From NCBI RefSeq assembly GCF_001592745.1, contig NZ_LUKD01000005.1:405275-469274 (forward strand): DNA of 64,000 nt. The letters are read 5' to 3'. The notes beneath the pieces are model-generated. The model did not search any database, was not told the DNA's origin, and saw only the letters and a program-made list of their open reading frames with translations. Each line of letters begins with the position of its first letter. The stretch's first letter is position 1. The DNA is from Bdellovibrio bacteriovorus. Lineage in GTDB: Bacteria; Bdellovibrionota; Bdellovibrionia; Bdellovibrionales; Bdellovibrionaceae. A program made the translations under genes and the position numbers. Shown piece after piece: positions 50,058 to 59,149 of the stretch.

Positions 50058-51133
50058 AATACCCTCCGGTGCATTATCACAGCTACTTGGGCCTAGATCC
50101 TTTACTGAACTCTCAGCATCGTAAAAGCGAAGAGTACGGAAAGCCGGCCCACGACGAGATGCTTTTCATCATCACGCACCAGGCTTACGAGTTGTGGTTT
50201 AAACAAGTTCTTTTTGAATTGGATTCGGTTCTAGAAATTTTCAAAAAACCCAAAGTCGCTGAAACCGACATGGGTTTGATGAGTGCGCGCTTAGAAAGAT
50301 CCGTGGCGATTTTGAAAATGATCATCGGGCACGTCGATATTTTAGAAACCATGACCCCACTTGATTTCTTAGATTTCCGCGACATGCTTTACCCGGCTTC
50401 CGGCTTTCAAAGCTTCCAGTGGCGTTTGTTAGAAACGAAATTGGGCTTGCGCATGGACGATCGCCTTTCTTACAACCAAGCGCCTTTTTATAAGTCCTTA
50501 AGCGGAAGTCAGCAGGGCGAAATGCAAAAGGTGATCTCGCAACCGTCTCTTTACGACTCTGTCGAAAAGTGGCTAGAGCGCACGCCCTTCCTTCAAGGTG
50601 AAGATTTTAACTTCTGGGATTCATATAAAAAAGCCGTGGCAACCATGTTCCAAGAAGACATGGACATTGTGAAAAACAATCCGCGCCTAAGCGATGAAGA
50701 TAAAAAGAAAAACATCGAAGGTTTACAGGCCACTCTAAAAAGTTTCGATGCTCTTTTTGACGAACAAGCCTTTGAACAACTGCGCAAAGAGGGCCAATTC
50801 CGCCTGAGCTACAAAGGTATGCACGCGGCTTTGTTAATTCAGATTTATCGCGATCAGCCGGCCCTTCAAACTCCGTTCCGTATCATCCGTGCCCTTTTGG
50901 ATATCGATGAGACTATGACAACGTGGCGCTATCGCCATGCTTTGATGGCGATGCGTATGTTAGGTCAGAAGATCGGCACTGGCGGATCAAGTGGTCACAA
51001 GTATCTTGCCGATGCGACAGCGAAACACAAGATCTTCGGAGATTTCTTTAACCTTACGACCTTCTTCATCCCTCGCTCGAAAGTTCCACCACTTCCGAAG
51101 TCGATGACGGATAGAATGAATTTTCATTATTAA
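50054..51133 (+). CDS. kynA: Tryptophan 2,3-dioxygenase
   Basis: Haem enzyme that opens the indole ring of tryptophan to N-formylkynurenine. The 359-residue length exceeds the typical bacterial TDO by some 70 residues. VHYHSYLGLDPLL, PAHDEMLFIITHQAYELWFKQ, FRDMLYPASGFQS and the haem-ligand segment GTGGSSGHKYL are intact. The insertion lies in the central helical region (about 165-240). It is the last gene of the operon and is followed by a strong terminator. No kynurenine formamidase or kynureninase gene is visible nearby. Confidence 0.92.
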   Translation: MKYPPVHYHSYLGLDPLLNSQHRKSEEYGKPAHDEMLFIITHQAYELWFKQVLFELDSVLEIFKKPKVAETDMGLMSARLERSVAILKMIIGHVDILETMTPLDFLDFRDMLYPASGFQSFQWRLLETKLGLRMDDRLSYNQAPFYKSLSGSQQGEMQKVISQPSLYDSVEKWLERTPFLQGEDFNFWDSYKKAVATMFQEDMDIVKNNPRLSDEDKKKNIEGLQATLKSFDALFDEQAFEQLRKEGQFRLSYKGMHAALLIQIYRDQPALQTPFRIIRALLDIDETMTTWRYRHALMAMRMLGQKIGTGGSSGHKYLADATAKHKIFGDFFNLTTFFIPRSKVPPLPKSMTDRMNFHY

Positions 51134-51135
51134 TC

Positions 51136-51167
51136 AAAAGAAAGGCGCCCTTCGGCGCCTTTCTTTT
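51136..51167 (+). terminator. Strong terminator after kynA
   Basis: AAAAGAAAGGCGCC and GGCGCCTTTCTTTT form 14 perfect pairs around CTTC. It starts three bases after the stop codon. The rest of the 150-bp gap to 51283 holds nothing I can name. Confidence 0.92.
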
Positions 51168-51282
51168 TAAGTTCTGTTTTTAATAATCATCAACAACTTA
51201 TTTAGAAATTCGGACGCGGCAGACATTAAACACGAATCCCTGCCGATCTAAACGTTTAGGAAACCTTTAGAAACGCAGACAA

Positions 51283-51753
51283 TTAAAGTTCTTTGATGAA
51301 TTTCAGGATCTCAGCCGCGTGCCCCTGAGCTTTAATCTTACGGAATTCTCCGACGAGTTTTTGATCTTCGTCGATCACGAAAGTACTGCGCTCAATACCC
51401 ATCACTTTTTTGCCGTACATGTTCTTTTCTTTGATCACGTCGAAAAGCTGGCAAACTTCTTCGTCTTCATCAGAAAGAAGTTCAAACTTAAAGTCGTACT
51501 TGCAGATAAACTTATCATGAGATTTCAAACTGTCGCGTGAAATTCCATAGACAACCGCGTTCTGCTTTTTAAACTGCGCCAGTAATTCGTTAAACTCTAT
51601 GCCTTCGGTCGTGCAACCCGGTGTGCTGTCTTTAGGATAAAAATAAAGGATTACTTTTTTCCCTTTTAAATCAGTCAGAGAAAACGTGTCTCCGTTAGAA
51701 GAAGGAATTTTAAAATTGGGAACTTTCTTTCCCATTGCGATCTTAGCGGCCAT
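51283..51753 (-). CDS. bcp: Bcp-type thiol peroxidase (peroxiredoxin)
   Basis: A 156-residue peroxiredoxin reducing peroxides. The peroxidatic Cys47 is in YPKDSTPGCTTEG. The resolving Cys, which is five residues on in E. coli Bcp, is absent (GIEF), so this is a 1-Cys form or uses Cys in FICKYDF or EVCQLFDV. ATG at 51753 has GGAGGAG 7 bases upstream. It overlaps the end of the Pro-rich lipoprotein gene by 11 bp. Confidence 0.92.
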   Translation of the reverse strand: MAAKIAMGKKVPNFKIPSSNGDTFSLTDLKGKKVILYFYPKDSTPGCTTEGIEFNELLAQFKKQNAVVYGISRDSLKSHDKFICKYDFKFELLSDEDEEVCQLFDVIKEKNMYGKKVMGIERSTFVIDEDQKLVGEFRKIKAQGHAAEILKFIKEL

Positions 51754-52909
51754 GAGGCACTCCTCCTGCAGGAATTTGCGGGGCTTCAGGTTGGGGCTCA
51801 GCGCCCTCCCCACCCTCTGGATTCTGCGGGTTTTCAGGGTGAGGTTCAACATCTATCACCGGCCCACCTTGCTGCTCCACCGCCCGTTGCATCATGACAT
51901 CCGGGTCCACACCTCTCGCCGCAGGAATTGCAAAGGTTGGCTGTTCCGGCGATCCAGGCAAAGGCGTTAAAGCAGCAGGCTCTTGGGGTTCTTGAACGGG
52001 CTCTCCATTCTCCTGCACATGCACTTGTTCCTGGCCTTCAGGAGGAAGCTCCAAGGGAGGCGCATTCGCGGGTCGCTCCGCCTTCACCGGTGTCTTAGTT
52101 GGAGTTGGAGTCGGTACAGGTGCCGGTTCTACTGGCGGTGCATACAATTCTGTTTCAGTGACTTGAATTTTACCAGCCATCGGGACATCGGCGACGATCT
52201 TACGTATATCACGCAGATTCTCGTACACTTTTCCGCGCAATTTAATCAGATCACGGCCTTCTTTTTGATAGTCGTAAACATCCAAACGCACCATTTGTTC
52301 TTGTGTACGATCCTGCGCCCAGTCTTTGCAATTTAGAGCAATCAACTGCTCTTTGTCGTTTCCGCGCAAAGTACACTGAATGGGTTTATTTAAAACCCCC
52401 GCATTAAGCCCCAAAATTTCTTGCAGGTTTTCGGGATAAAAAGTCACTTGAACTTCCAACTCATGCGCCGCCGAAAAAGCAGCAATGCGTTTAGCCGCCG
52501 ACTTCTCACTGCATTTCTCGAAGACCTCCGCTTTTTGCGGAAAACCATTCAAACCCATGACATCACGCTGGACCAAATAACGGTCGCAGCTAAAAAGAGA
52601 TTTATTGGAAAGCTTGATATTCTGTGAGGACAATAAAGCTCTCTGAACTTTTCCAAAGGGGGATTTCCCCACAGGTCGGCGCTCATCATTTAAGACCCAC
52701 CATGCCTCTCGATGAATGGAGTCAGCTTGTTCGAAATAACGCGCAAATACATTCAAGCTTTTATCTTTTGGCTCATCGACTTTGGTGGGTTTCATGATCG
52801 GTTTAGGCGCCGAAGTAGTTGCCACAGAGGCCGGTTTTTCCTCTCGGGAAAAACACGAAATCAGGCTTAAAGAAAGCGCCCCAAGGGCCAGGATGCGAAC
52901 AAGGTGCAT
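51743..52909 (-). CDS. Lipoprotein with a Pro-rich C-terminal tail
   Basis: A 388-residue protein with signal peptide and lipobox LISC (Cys near residue 19). A soluble domain from about 50 to 270 has no recognised family. It holds several Cys (SCDRYL, EKCSEKS, IQCTLRG, LNCKDW) that could pair. From about 275 the chain is rich in Pro, Glu and Gln (PVPTPTPTKTPVKAERP), such as would cross the periplasm or wall. It is in an operon with bcp. Confidence 0.7.
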   Translation of the reverse strand: MHLVRILALGALSLSLISCFSREEKPASVATTSAPKPIMKPTKVDEPKDKSLNVFARYFEQADSIHREAWWVLNDERRPVGKSPFGKVQRALLSSQNIKLSNKSLFSCDRYLVQRDVMGLNGFPQKAEVFEKCSEKSAAKRIAAFSAAHELEVQVTFYPENLQEILGLNAGVLNKPIQCTLRGNDKEQLIALNCKDWAQDRTQEQMVRLDVYDYQKEGRDLIKLRGKVYENLRDIRKIVADVPMAGKIQVTETELYAPPVEPAPVPTPTPTKTPVKAERPANAPPLELPPEGQEQVHVQENGEPVQEPQEPAALTPLPGSPEQPTFAIPAARGVDPDVMMQRAVEQQGGPVIDVEPHPENPQNPEGGEGAEPQPEAPQIPAGGVPHGR

Positions 52910-53020
52910 TGCTTAAGTTTTGCAAATAGACTGAATGAAAACAAGAATTTACTTTACCCATCTCGAATCTTTACTCTATCCTTGGAAAGTACAGAATTTA
53001 TTAAGCAACGTGGAGGAAAG

Positions 53021-54688
53021 ATGGAAAAGATCTGGCTTAAACACTACCCTAAAGGAGTCTCTCCGGAAGTCGATGTTACGAAGTATTCGTCTCTTTTCGA
53101 TCTTTACGAAGAGTCCATTCGCATGTTTTCTCAAAAGAAAGCATTTACGAACATGGGAGTCAGCCTCACCTTTTCTGAACTCGATCGCCAAGTTCAAATT
53201 TTTGCTTCGTTCTTACAAAACGAATTGAAACTAAAAAAAGGCGATCGCATTGCGATTCAAATGCCGAACGTACTTCAGTTTCCGATCATCGCTTTCGCAG
53301 CTCTTCGTTCGGGACTGACGATTGTAAATACCAATCCGCTTTACACCGCTAAAGAAATGCAACACCAATTCAAAGACTCTGGCGCCAAAGCTGTGGTGAT
53401 CTTAGCGAACTATGCAAGTCAGCTTGAACAAATTCTTAAAGACACGCAGATCGAAAGCGTTGTTATCACAGAGATCGGTGATCTTTTCCCAGCACCGAAA
53501 AGAATCCTGGTGAATTCTGTTGTGAAGTACATCAAGAAAATGGTTCCCGCTTACAACCTTCCACAAGCCTACACATTCCGTCAGGCACTGGAACTTGGAG
53601 CGATGAAGCCTTCTCAAAAAGTCGCAACGACTTTGGATGATATCGCGTTCCTGCAATACACAGGTGGAACGACGGGTGTCGCTAAAGGCGCGATGCTTTT
53701 ACACCGCAACGTGCTTGCTAATGTTTTGCAAATCCGTGATTGGATGAAACCGAAATTGCGTGAAGGTGAAGAGATTGCAATTGCGGCTCTTCCTCTTTAT
53801 CACATCTTCGCCCTGACTTTAAACTGCTTGGGTTTACTTCGCTATGGTGCAGAAAATATTCTGATCACAAATCCACGCGACATCCCTGCTTTTATCAAAG
53901 AGATGAAAAAATCGCCTTTCACCGTCCTTGCGGGCGTGAATACATTATTCAACGCCTTGATGAACAATCCCGCCTTTACGACCATTGATTTTTCAAAAGT
54001 GAAAATCAGCGTTGCGGGTGCGATGACCTTACAAAAACCGGTCGCCGAAAAATGGATGGAGCTAACAAAATCCGTGATCGTCGAAGGTTACGGATTGACA
54101 GAGGCTTCTCCGGTTGTTTGCTGCAACCCTATTGATGGCACAGACATCGTGGGCACCATTGGTCTTCCATTCCCAAGCACCGAGATCAAACTTCTGAACG
54201 ACGACGATCAAGAAGTGGCGCCTGGCGAACCAGGTGAACTGGTGTGTAAAGGGCCTCAAGTCATGGCCGGCTACTGGAATAAACCCGAAGAGACAGAAAA
54301 AGTTCTTAAAGACGGATGGCTACGCACCGGTGACGTTGCGACCGTTGATGAAAAAGGTTTCTTTAAGATCGTGGACCGTAAAAAAGACATGATCCTTGTT
54401 TCTGGTTTCAACGTTTACCCGAATGAAGTGGAAGAAGCCATTGCTTCTCACCCGGGCGTTCTTGAAGTCGCGGCGATCGGCGTTCCTGATGAGCACTCTG
54501 GAGAGATTGTAAAAGCTGTGATTGTGAAGAAAGATCCGAATCTGACGGCAGAAGAAGTGATTGCTCACGCACGTAAGAGCCTCACTGGTTACAAAACGCC
54601 TCGCCTTGTAGAGTTCAGAACGGAGCTTCCAAAAACGAACGTAGGAAAAATCCTTCGTCGTGCTTTGCGTGACACCGTAAAAGCTTAG
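53021..54688 (+). CDS. fadD: Long-chain fatty acid-CoA ligase
   Basis: Activates fatty acids to acyl-CoA with ATP, at the inner face of the membrane. The adenylate-forming core has YTGGTTGVAKGAMLLH, then VEGYGLTEASPVVC and GWLRTGDVATVDEKGFFKIVDRKKDMI, and the C-terminal Lys in PKTNVGKILRR. 555 residues match FadD. ATG at 53021 has GGAGG upstream. It stands alone, with its own terminator, and should feed the fadI-fadJ and hbd-crotonase-icmF operons. Confidence 0.94.
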   Translation: MEKIWLKHYPKGVSPEVDVTKYSSLFDLYEESIRMFSQKKAFTNMGVSLTFSELDRQVQIFASFLQNELKLKKGDRIAIQMPNVLQFPIIAFAALRSGLTIVNTNPLYTAKEMQHQFKDSGAKAVVILANYASQLEQILKDTQIESVVITEIGDLFPAPKRILVNSVVKYIKKMVPAYNLPQAYTFRQALELGAMKPSQKVATTLDDIAFLQYTGGTTGVAKGAMLLHRNVLANVLQIRDWMKPKLREGEEIAIAALPLYHIFALTLNCLGLLRYGAENILITNPRDIPAFIKEMKKSPFTVLAGVNTLFNALMNNPAFTTIDFSKVKISVAGAMTLQKPVAEKWMELTKSVIVEGYGLTEASPVVCCNPIDGTDIVGTIGLPFPSTEIKLLNDDDQEVAPGEPGELVCKGPQVMAGYWNKPEETEKVLKDGWLRTGDVATVDEKGFFKIVDRKKDMILVSGFNVYPNEVEEAIASHPGVLEVAAIGVPDEHSGEIVKAVIVKKDPNLTAEEVIAHARKSLTGYKTPRLVEFRTELPKTNVGKILRRALRDTVKA

Positions 54689-54711
54689 TTTCAACTCAAG
54701 ACTAAGAAATA

Positions 54712-54740
54712 AAAAAGGCCGACATTGTGTCGGCCTTTTT
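54712..54740. terminator. Bidirectional terminator between fadD and the HiPIP gene
   Basis: AAAAAGGCCGAC and GTCGGCCTTTTT form 12 perfect pairs around ATTGT, with A and T tracts on both sides. Confidence 0.92.
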
Positions 54741-54764
54741 CTTTTGGAACTGCTAATTAAAAAA

Positions 54765-55142
54765 TTAAGCTTTCTTATTCCAAGAAGCACACCAAGCATC
54801 AGCGTAAACCAGTTTACCTGCGAAGATGGTGCAAGTACCGGCTTCTTTACCGTTCTTAGTTTCTTTCTTAGCGTAGAAGCTGCACGTCGCACAGTGGTTG
54901 CCTTTAGCTTCTGGAGCTTTTTTGTAGTCTTCAACATATTTCACTGCTTTAGCGACAGAATCATTCGGGTCTACCAAAGGCATTCCGCCACCGGCTGCTG
55001 GAGCCGCGCCACCACGTTTTTTCTGAGCTGCTGCCGTTGAAGAGAAAACAGAGTTCAAAACAGTAGGAGCAATCACTGCTACGCCAGTAAGTTTGATAAA
55101 TGCTGAAAAGAAACCGCGACGATTCATTTTGTTCTCGATCAT
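54765..55142 (-). CDS. High-potential iron-sulfur protein (HiPIP)
   Basis: A 125-residue periplasmic electron carrier. Four Cys hold the 4Fe-4S cluster: Cys84 and Cys87 (HCATC), Cys104 (GTCTIF) and Cys118 (DAWCASW), spaced as in HiPIPs. The N-terminus MNRRGFFSAFIKLTG is a twin-arginine signal, matching export of a folded cluster protein, and ends near TAAAQ. I chose the ATG at 55142 with GGAGG 4 bases upstream. A promoter overlapped by a hairpin lies directly before it. Confidence 0.9.
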   Translation of the reverse strand: MIENKMNRRGFFSAFIKLTGVAVIAPTVLNSVFSSTAAAQKKRGGAAPAAGGGMPLVDPNDSVAKAVKYVEDYKKAPEAKGNHCATCSFYAKKETKNGKEAGTCTIFAGKLVYADAWCASWNKKA

Positions 55143-55151
55143 GTTGCCTCC

Positions 55152-55174
55152 GATTGGTTTTTCATTAACCAATC
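55152..55174. promoter_or_regulatory. Palindrome overlapping the HiPIP promoter
   Basis: GATTGGTT and AACCAATC form perfect 8-bp arms around 7 bases. It begins 9 bases upstream of the HiPIP start and its outer arm covers part of the predicted -10 box. It could be an operator or a leader hairpin. Confidence 0.45.
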
Positions 55175-55199
55175 ATATTAGCTTTCATTTAGTTTTCAA
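55172..55199 (-). promoter_or_regulatory. Sigma70-like promoter of the HiPIP gene
   Basis: On the minus strand TTGAAA (55199-55194), a 16-base spacer and TATGAT (55177-55172) make a good match to the -35/-10 consensus, 30 bases before the start codon. Confidence 0.55.
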
Positions 55200-55366
55200 C
55201 TACTATGCGCCGCGCGCCACTTTATGTTGCACAATCTTAAATTAGACTTAAGGATTGAACCTTAGCTGAAAACTTCAGGGAGAGGACGTATTTAAGAAGG
55301 AAAAACCGTCTTCCCGTCTTAAAAAATGAAAAGGCACGGGCCTTCCCAACCCATATTGGAGTGACT

Positions 55367-55828
55367 TTAGTGCTTATGACAAAGGCAGGCGCGACGGTTT
55401 AAAATGTGCGCGGTGATGAGGAAGATGCTTCCCAGAATCGTGACAACGTCGTGTTCGTAAACTTCAACCCACTCATGCGGAAGAAGCGAAGCGCCGCCGA
55501 CCATAGTAAGACCCACAACGCCTAAAGCGAACACCTTCATCTGATTGTGATGTTTATAACCCGACCAGAACGCGAAAAGACCCACCGGAACAACAAACAA
55601 AGCCATGACCAAGTGAACCCACTCTTGATGGAAGAACTCTCCTAGAACGGGCAAAGCTAGAACTAATAGCGGTGTCGCCAGACAATGAAGCGCACAAAGA
55701 CTGGAAAGAAAAATACCGATTTTATCCCAACGGTCTGTTTTTTCCTCGAAAGTCGCGTGCTGTGTGTGGTCCACTTCACAACAAGAATCAATTTTCATAG
55801 GTTTTTCGATGATAACTTGCTCATCCAT
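55367..55828 (-). CDS. MerC-domain membrane protein
   Basis: A 153-residue inner-membrane protein with about four hydrophobic segments. SSLCALHCLATPLLVLALP is the MerC signature, with two Cys in the first segment. The N-terminal SCCEVDHTQHATF and C-terminal RRACLCHKH are metal-binding Cys/His clusters. MerC proteins move mercury in resistance operons, but this family also occurs with zinc or other metal genes. No mer genes are near, so the metal is open. The 217-bp gap upstream holds its promoter region and no gene. Confidence 0.8.
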   Translation of the reverse strand: MDEQVIIEKPMKIDSCCEVDHTQHATFEEKTDRWDKIGIFLSSLCALHCLATPLLVLALPVLGEFFHQEWVHLVMALFVVPVGLFAFWSGYKHHNQMKVFALGVVGLTMVGGASLLPHEWVEVYEHDVVTILGSIFLITAHILNRRACLCHKH

Positions 55829-56045
55829 GCGGACCGCCTTTGGTCATTTACTTTTGTCCTAAATGCAAGTCACTGTCAACTAGATCCTCAGGATCCTTCG
55901 TTTCAAATAAGAAAGATGAAGAAGGTACAAGCCTCTTATATAGAAGACTCAAATGTGAGCTCAACCAATTTAGACACGAAAAAGCAGTCCGCCATCGAAA
56001 ATAACGATTTGAGGACTGCATTGAGATAAAAGTTTCTGAAAAATC

Positions 56046-59000
56046 TTAAGGTTGATACCCCGTGATCTTTGCCAATTTAGCGCGGAACCACATTTTGAAG
56101 TCTTCGATAAATCCGTAAGCTGCTGGCACAATAAGAAGCGTCAGCAATGTCGAACTTACAAGACCCCCGATGATCGCAATACCCATGGACGTTCTCATCG
56201 CGGAAGCTTCGTTTAATCCAATCGCGATTGGAATCATACCTGCGATCAACGCCAAGGAGGTCATCAAAATCGGACGAAGACGCGTGCGACATGCTTTTAA
56301 TAAAGCCGCATTACGCTCTAAACCTTCATGGATCAACTGATTCGTGTAATCCACAAGAAGGATCGAGTTTTTCGCCACAACACCCAGCAAGAGGACGATA
56401 CCAATCAGCGAGAAGATGTCGATCGTCTTACCGAAAATAAGAAGAGCCAAGAACGCACCCGTCATCGCCAAAGGCAATGCGAGTAAGATGGAAAACGGCG
56501 TGATGAAACTTTCATACAAGCTCGCAAGAACCAGATAGATGAATGTCACACCTAAGAAAATTGCCAGAAGCATATTTTCAATGAGCTCTTTAAAGTCGTC
56601 TGCTTGACCTTGGAACTTGTAATCAATTCCTGGCGGTGGTGGAAGCTCCGTCTTAATGATTTTTTCAATCTCGGCCGAAATTGTTCCCAAAGCACCACCC
56701 TTAGCCAAGTTTCCAGAAATCTGAATGTAACGACCCTTGTTCTGACGGTTGATCTGAGAATAACCAAACGTCTCTTCGCCTTTAGCGATACGGGAAAGTG
56801 GAATCATGTTGAAGTTGGAGTTTGGCACCAACGTTGTTGCAAACTGAGTTCGCAAATCACGGTACATCTCTTCAAAGCGCACGCGGATTTTATAATCGAT
56901 CCCATTTTCACGGAAAATCGCCTGTTCATTTCCTTCGGTGCGATTACGAAGCTCTGCACCTGCTGTCACCGTAGAAACACCTAACGCCTCTGATCTCGCG
57001 CGATCAAAGATCACGTGGAATTCAGGTTTACCAGAGCGGAAGTTCGTGTCGACGTCAACCAAACCCGGAATCTTCTTCATGCGCTCCACAAGTTTCACCG
57101 CATACGCGTTTAGCTCTTCTAAATTCTCCCCTTGAATATTGACGTTCAAAGGTTTTTGTCCTGAGTTCACGGCGTCGATGTCACCCAAGGCGACGATAGC
57201 TTCTTTTTCAAACTGCTTAATTTTCTTACGAATCTCTTCTTTGTAGTCCGTCGTCGACATAGAGCGCTTTTTACGCTCTACCAGACGCACGAATAACATC
57301 GCTTTATTAGATTCATTGTTTGTATTACCGACAACCGCCAGAACCATGTCCACGGCCGGGTCGTTTTCAAAGACCTTCTCAACTTTTTCCGTAAATGCGC
57401 TGGTCGCCATCAACGAAGAGCCCACAGGCATCTCGATGTTCACGTTAAACTCTCCGTTATCCGGCGACGGAAGGAAAGTTTTTGGAATAAAGGCAATCGT
57501 CACCAAAGAACCGAAGAAAATCAAAGTCCCACCCAGCAAAATCTTTTTAGGATTGGCCAATGTGTACTTCAGACCTTTTTCATAGATATCTTCCAAACGA
57601 GTTTGAAAGCGGTCAAACGCCGATAGCATTCTTCCGATGACGCCCGTGCCTTTATGATGTTCGTTCGGGTGCGCCATGTAAGCTGAAAGCATTGGAGCCA
57701 CCGTGAAGGCGTCAAACAACGAAATCAACATCGTAAAGACGACGGTTAAACCAAACTGTTTAAAGAACTGTCCGACGATCCCTTGAAGGAATGAAATTGG
57801 ACCAAACACCGCGATAACAACCAAAGTGGTTGCGATAACAGCCATCGCCACTTCTTTTGTACCATCTAATGCAGCATCTTTTGGTTTTTTACCCATTTCC
57901 AAGTGGCGGAAGATATTTTCCCGCACGACGATCGCGTCATCGATCAAAAGACCCACGGCCAAAGAAAGAGCCAACAAGGTCATAAGGTTGATCGTAAAGC
58001 CCATGGCATACATGATCACGAAACCACCCAAAAGGGAGTTCGGAAGAGCCATTGCGGTGATAAATGTCGACCGAGCCGATCCCAAGAAGAAGAACACGAC
58101 GATCACACAAAGAATAATACCGATAATGATAGATTCTTTCACGTCGTACACGTTCAACTGAATAGGACGAGATGTATCACGCACCAACGAAACTTCCCCG
58201 TTGATTTTTCTTTCTTTAAGGAAGGCGTTGATTTTCTGAATATTCTTATTCACGTTTTCCGCAACAGCGACCGTGTTCGCACCACGCTGCTTATAGATAT
58301 TCATAAGAAGAGCGGACTTACCCTTGATACGACCCATTGTTTTTTGGTCTTCAAGACTGCGCACCACTTTACCAATATCTTGCACTAACACCGCGCGATC
58401 CGAGCCAATGAAATTCACGTTTACTTCGGCAATCTGTTTAAGAGCATCAAACTCTCCCGAAGTCCTGAGTGTCGTTTCATTGCGTGGATTTTCAATCTTA
58501 CCAATCGGCGTATCCTTCGAAGTATCTAAAATACGCTGAGACACTTGAAGCATCGAAATCTTGCGATCTTGAAGCTTGTTCTTATCCACGATCACGTGAA
58601 TTTCTTGCTTTCTTCCACCGAAGATATCCACCTGACCCACGTCTTTCAAACGCTCAAACTGAGGCTTGATCGTTTCATTGGCTAAGTCATAGGCTTGTCC
58701 TTCAGGTAGATCCGACGTGATTGCAAGAACCACGATGGGCTGATCGGCCGGGTCAAAACGGCGAATCACCGGCTCGTAAATATCCGCTGGTAAATCACGA
58801 CGAATATTTCCAAGACGGTTCCTCACCTCTTGCTCGACCTCTTTGATGTCGGTCCCTAGCTGGAACTCCAACACCACGATCGCCACACCATCAAGGTTGT
58901 TTGAAGTCAGGGTTTTAAGACCTGAAATACTTCCGACTTCATCTTCGATAAGCTTAGAAACTTGTTTTTCCAAATCCAGAGGCGAAGCCCCCGGATAAGT

Positions 59001-59147
59001 CACTTGCACAAAAAGCACCGGAAATGTCACATCAGGAAACATATCCACGGGCATGCGTTTTAGCGAGAACGCACCAAGAATCAGCATCAAGATGACGATA
59101 CATGAAATAAAGATGGGTCTACGAATGGATAAACTTGGTAAGTTCAT
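56046..59147 (-). CDS. RND efflux transporter (HAE1/AcrB family)
   Basis: A 1033-residue proton-driven inner-membrane pump. Two halves each have a transmembrane helix, a large periplasmic loop and further helices. GLLIDDAIVVREN holds the Asp pair of the proton relay in TM4. MFPDVTFPVLFVQVTYPGASP at the start and the C-terminal GIVLLLGVVAKNSILLVDY are typical. It should pump drugs or lipids, probably through the TolC protein directly upstream (2 bp). No gene for a periplasmic adaptor lies in the operon. GAGGAG lies near the ATG. Confidence 0.95.
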   Translation of the reverse strand: MNLPSLSIRRPIFISCIVILMLILGAFSLKRMPVDMFPDVTFPVLFVQVTYPGASPLDLEKQVSKLIEDEVGSISGLKTLTSNNLDGVAIVVLEFQLGTDIKEVEQEVRNRLGNIRRDLPADIYEPVIRRFDPADQPIVVLAITSDLPEGQAYDLANETIKPQFERLKDVGQVDIFGGRKQEIHVIVDKNKLQDRKISMLQVSQRILDTSKDTPIGKIENPRNETTLRTSGEFDALKQIAEVNVNFIGSDRAVLVQDIGKVVRSLEDQKTMGRIKGKSALLMNIYKQRGANTVAVAENVNKNIQKINAFLKERKINGEVSLVRDTSRPIQLNVYDVKESIIIGIILCVIVVFFFLGSARSTFITAMALPNSLLGGFVIMYAMGFTINLMTLLALSLAVGLLIDDAIVVRENIFRHLEMGKKPKDAALDGTKEVAMAVIATTLVVIAVFGPISFLQGIVGQFFKQFGLTVVFTMLISLFDAFTVAPMLSAYMAHPNEHHKGTGVIGRMLSAFDRFQTRLEDIYEKGLKYTLANPKKILLGGTLIFFGSLVTIAFIPKTFLPSPDNGEFNVNIEMPVGSSLMATSAFTEKVEKVFENDPAVDMVLAVVGNTNNESNKAMLFVRLVERKKRSMSTTDYKEEIRKKIKQFEKEAIVALGDIDAVNSGQKPLNVNIQGENLEELNAYAVKLVERMKKIPGLVDVDTNFRSGKPEFHVIFDRARSEALGVSTVTAGAELRNRTEGNEQAIFRENGIDYKIRVRFEEMYRDLRTQFATTLVPNSNFNMIPLSRIAKGEETFGYSQINRQNKGRYIQISGNLAKGGALGTISAEIEKIIKTELPPPPGIDYKFQGQADDFKELIENMLLAIFLGVTFIYLVLASLYESFITPFSILLALPLAMTGAFLALLIFGKTIDIFSLIGIVLLLGVVAKNSILLVDYTNQLIHEGLERNAALLKACRTRLRPILMTSLALIAGMIPIAIGLNEASAMRTSMGIAIIGGLVSSTLLTLLIVPAAYGFIEDFKMWFRAKLAKITGYQP

Positions 59148-59149
59148 TC

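Noticed and set aside
57903..58388. 161-codon antisense frame within the RND gene
   Set aside because: His/Arg/Thr-rich translation typical of an antisense shadow. No ribosome binding site or family.
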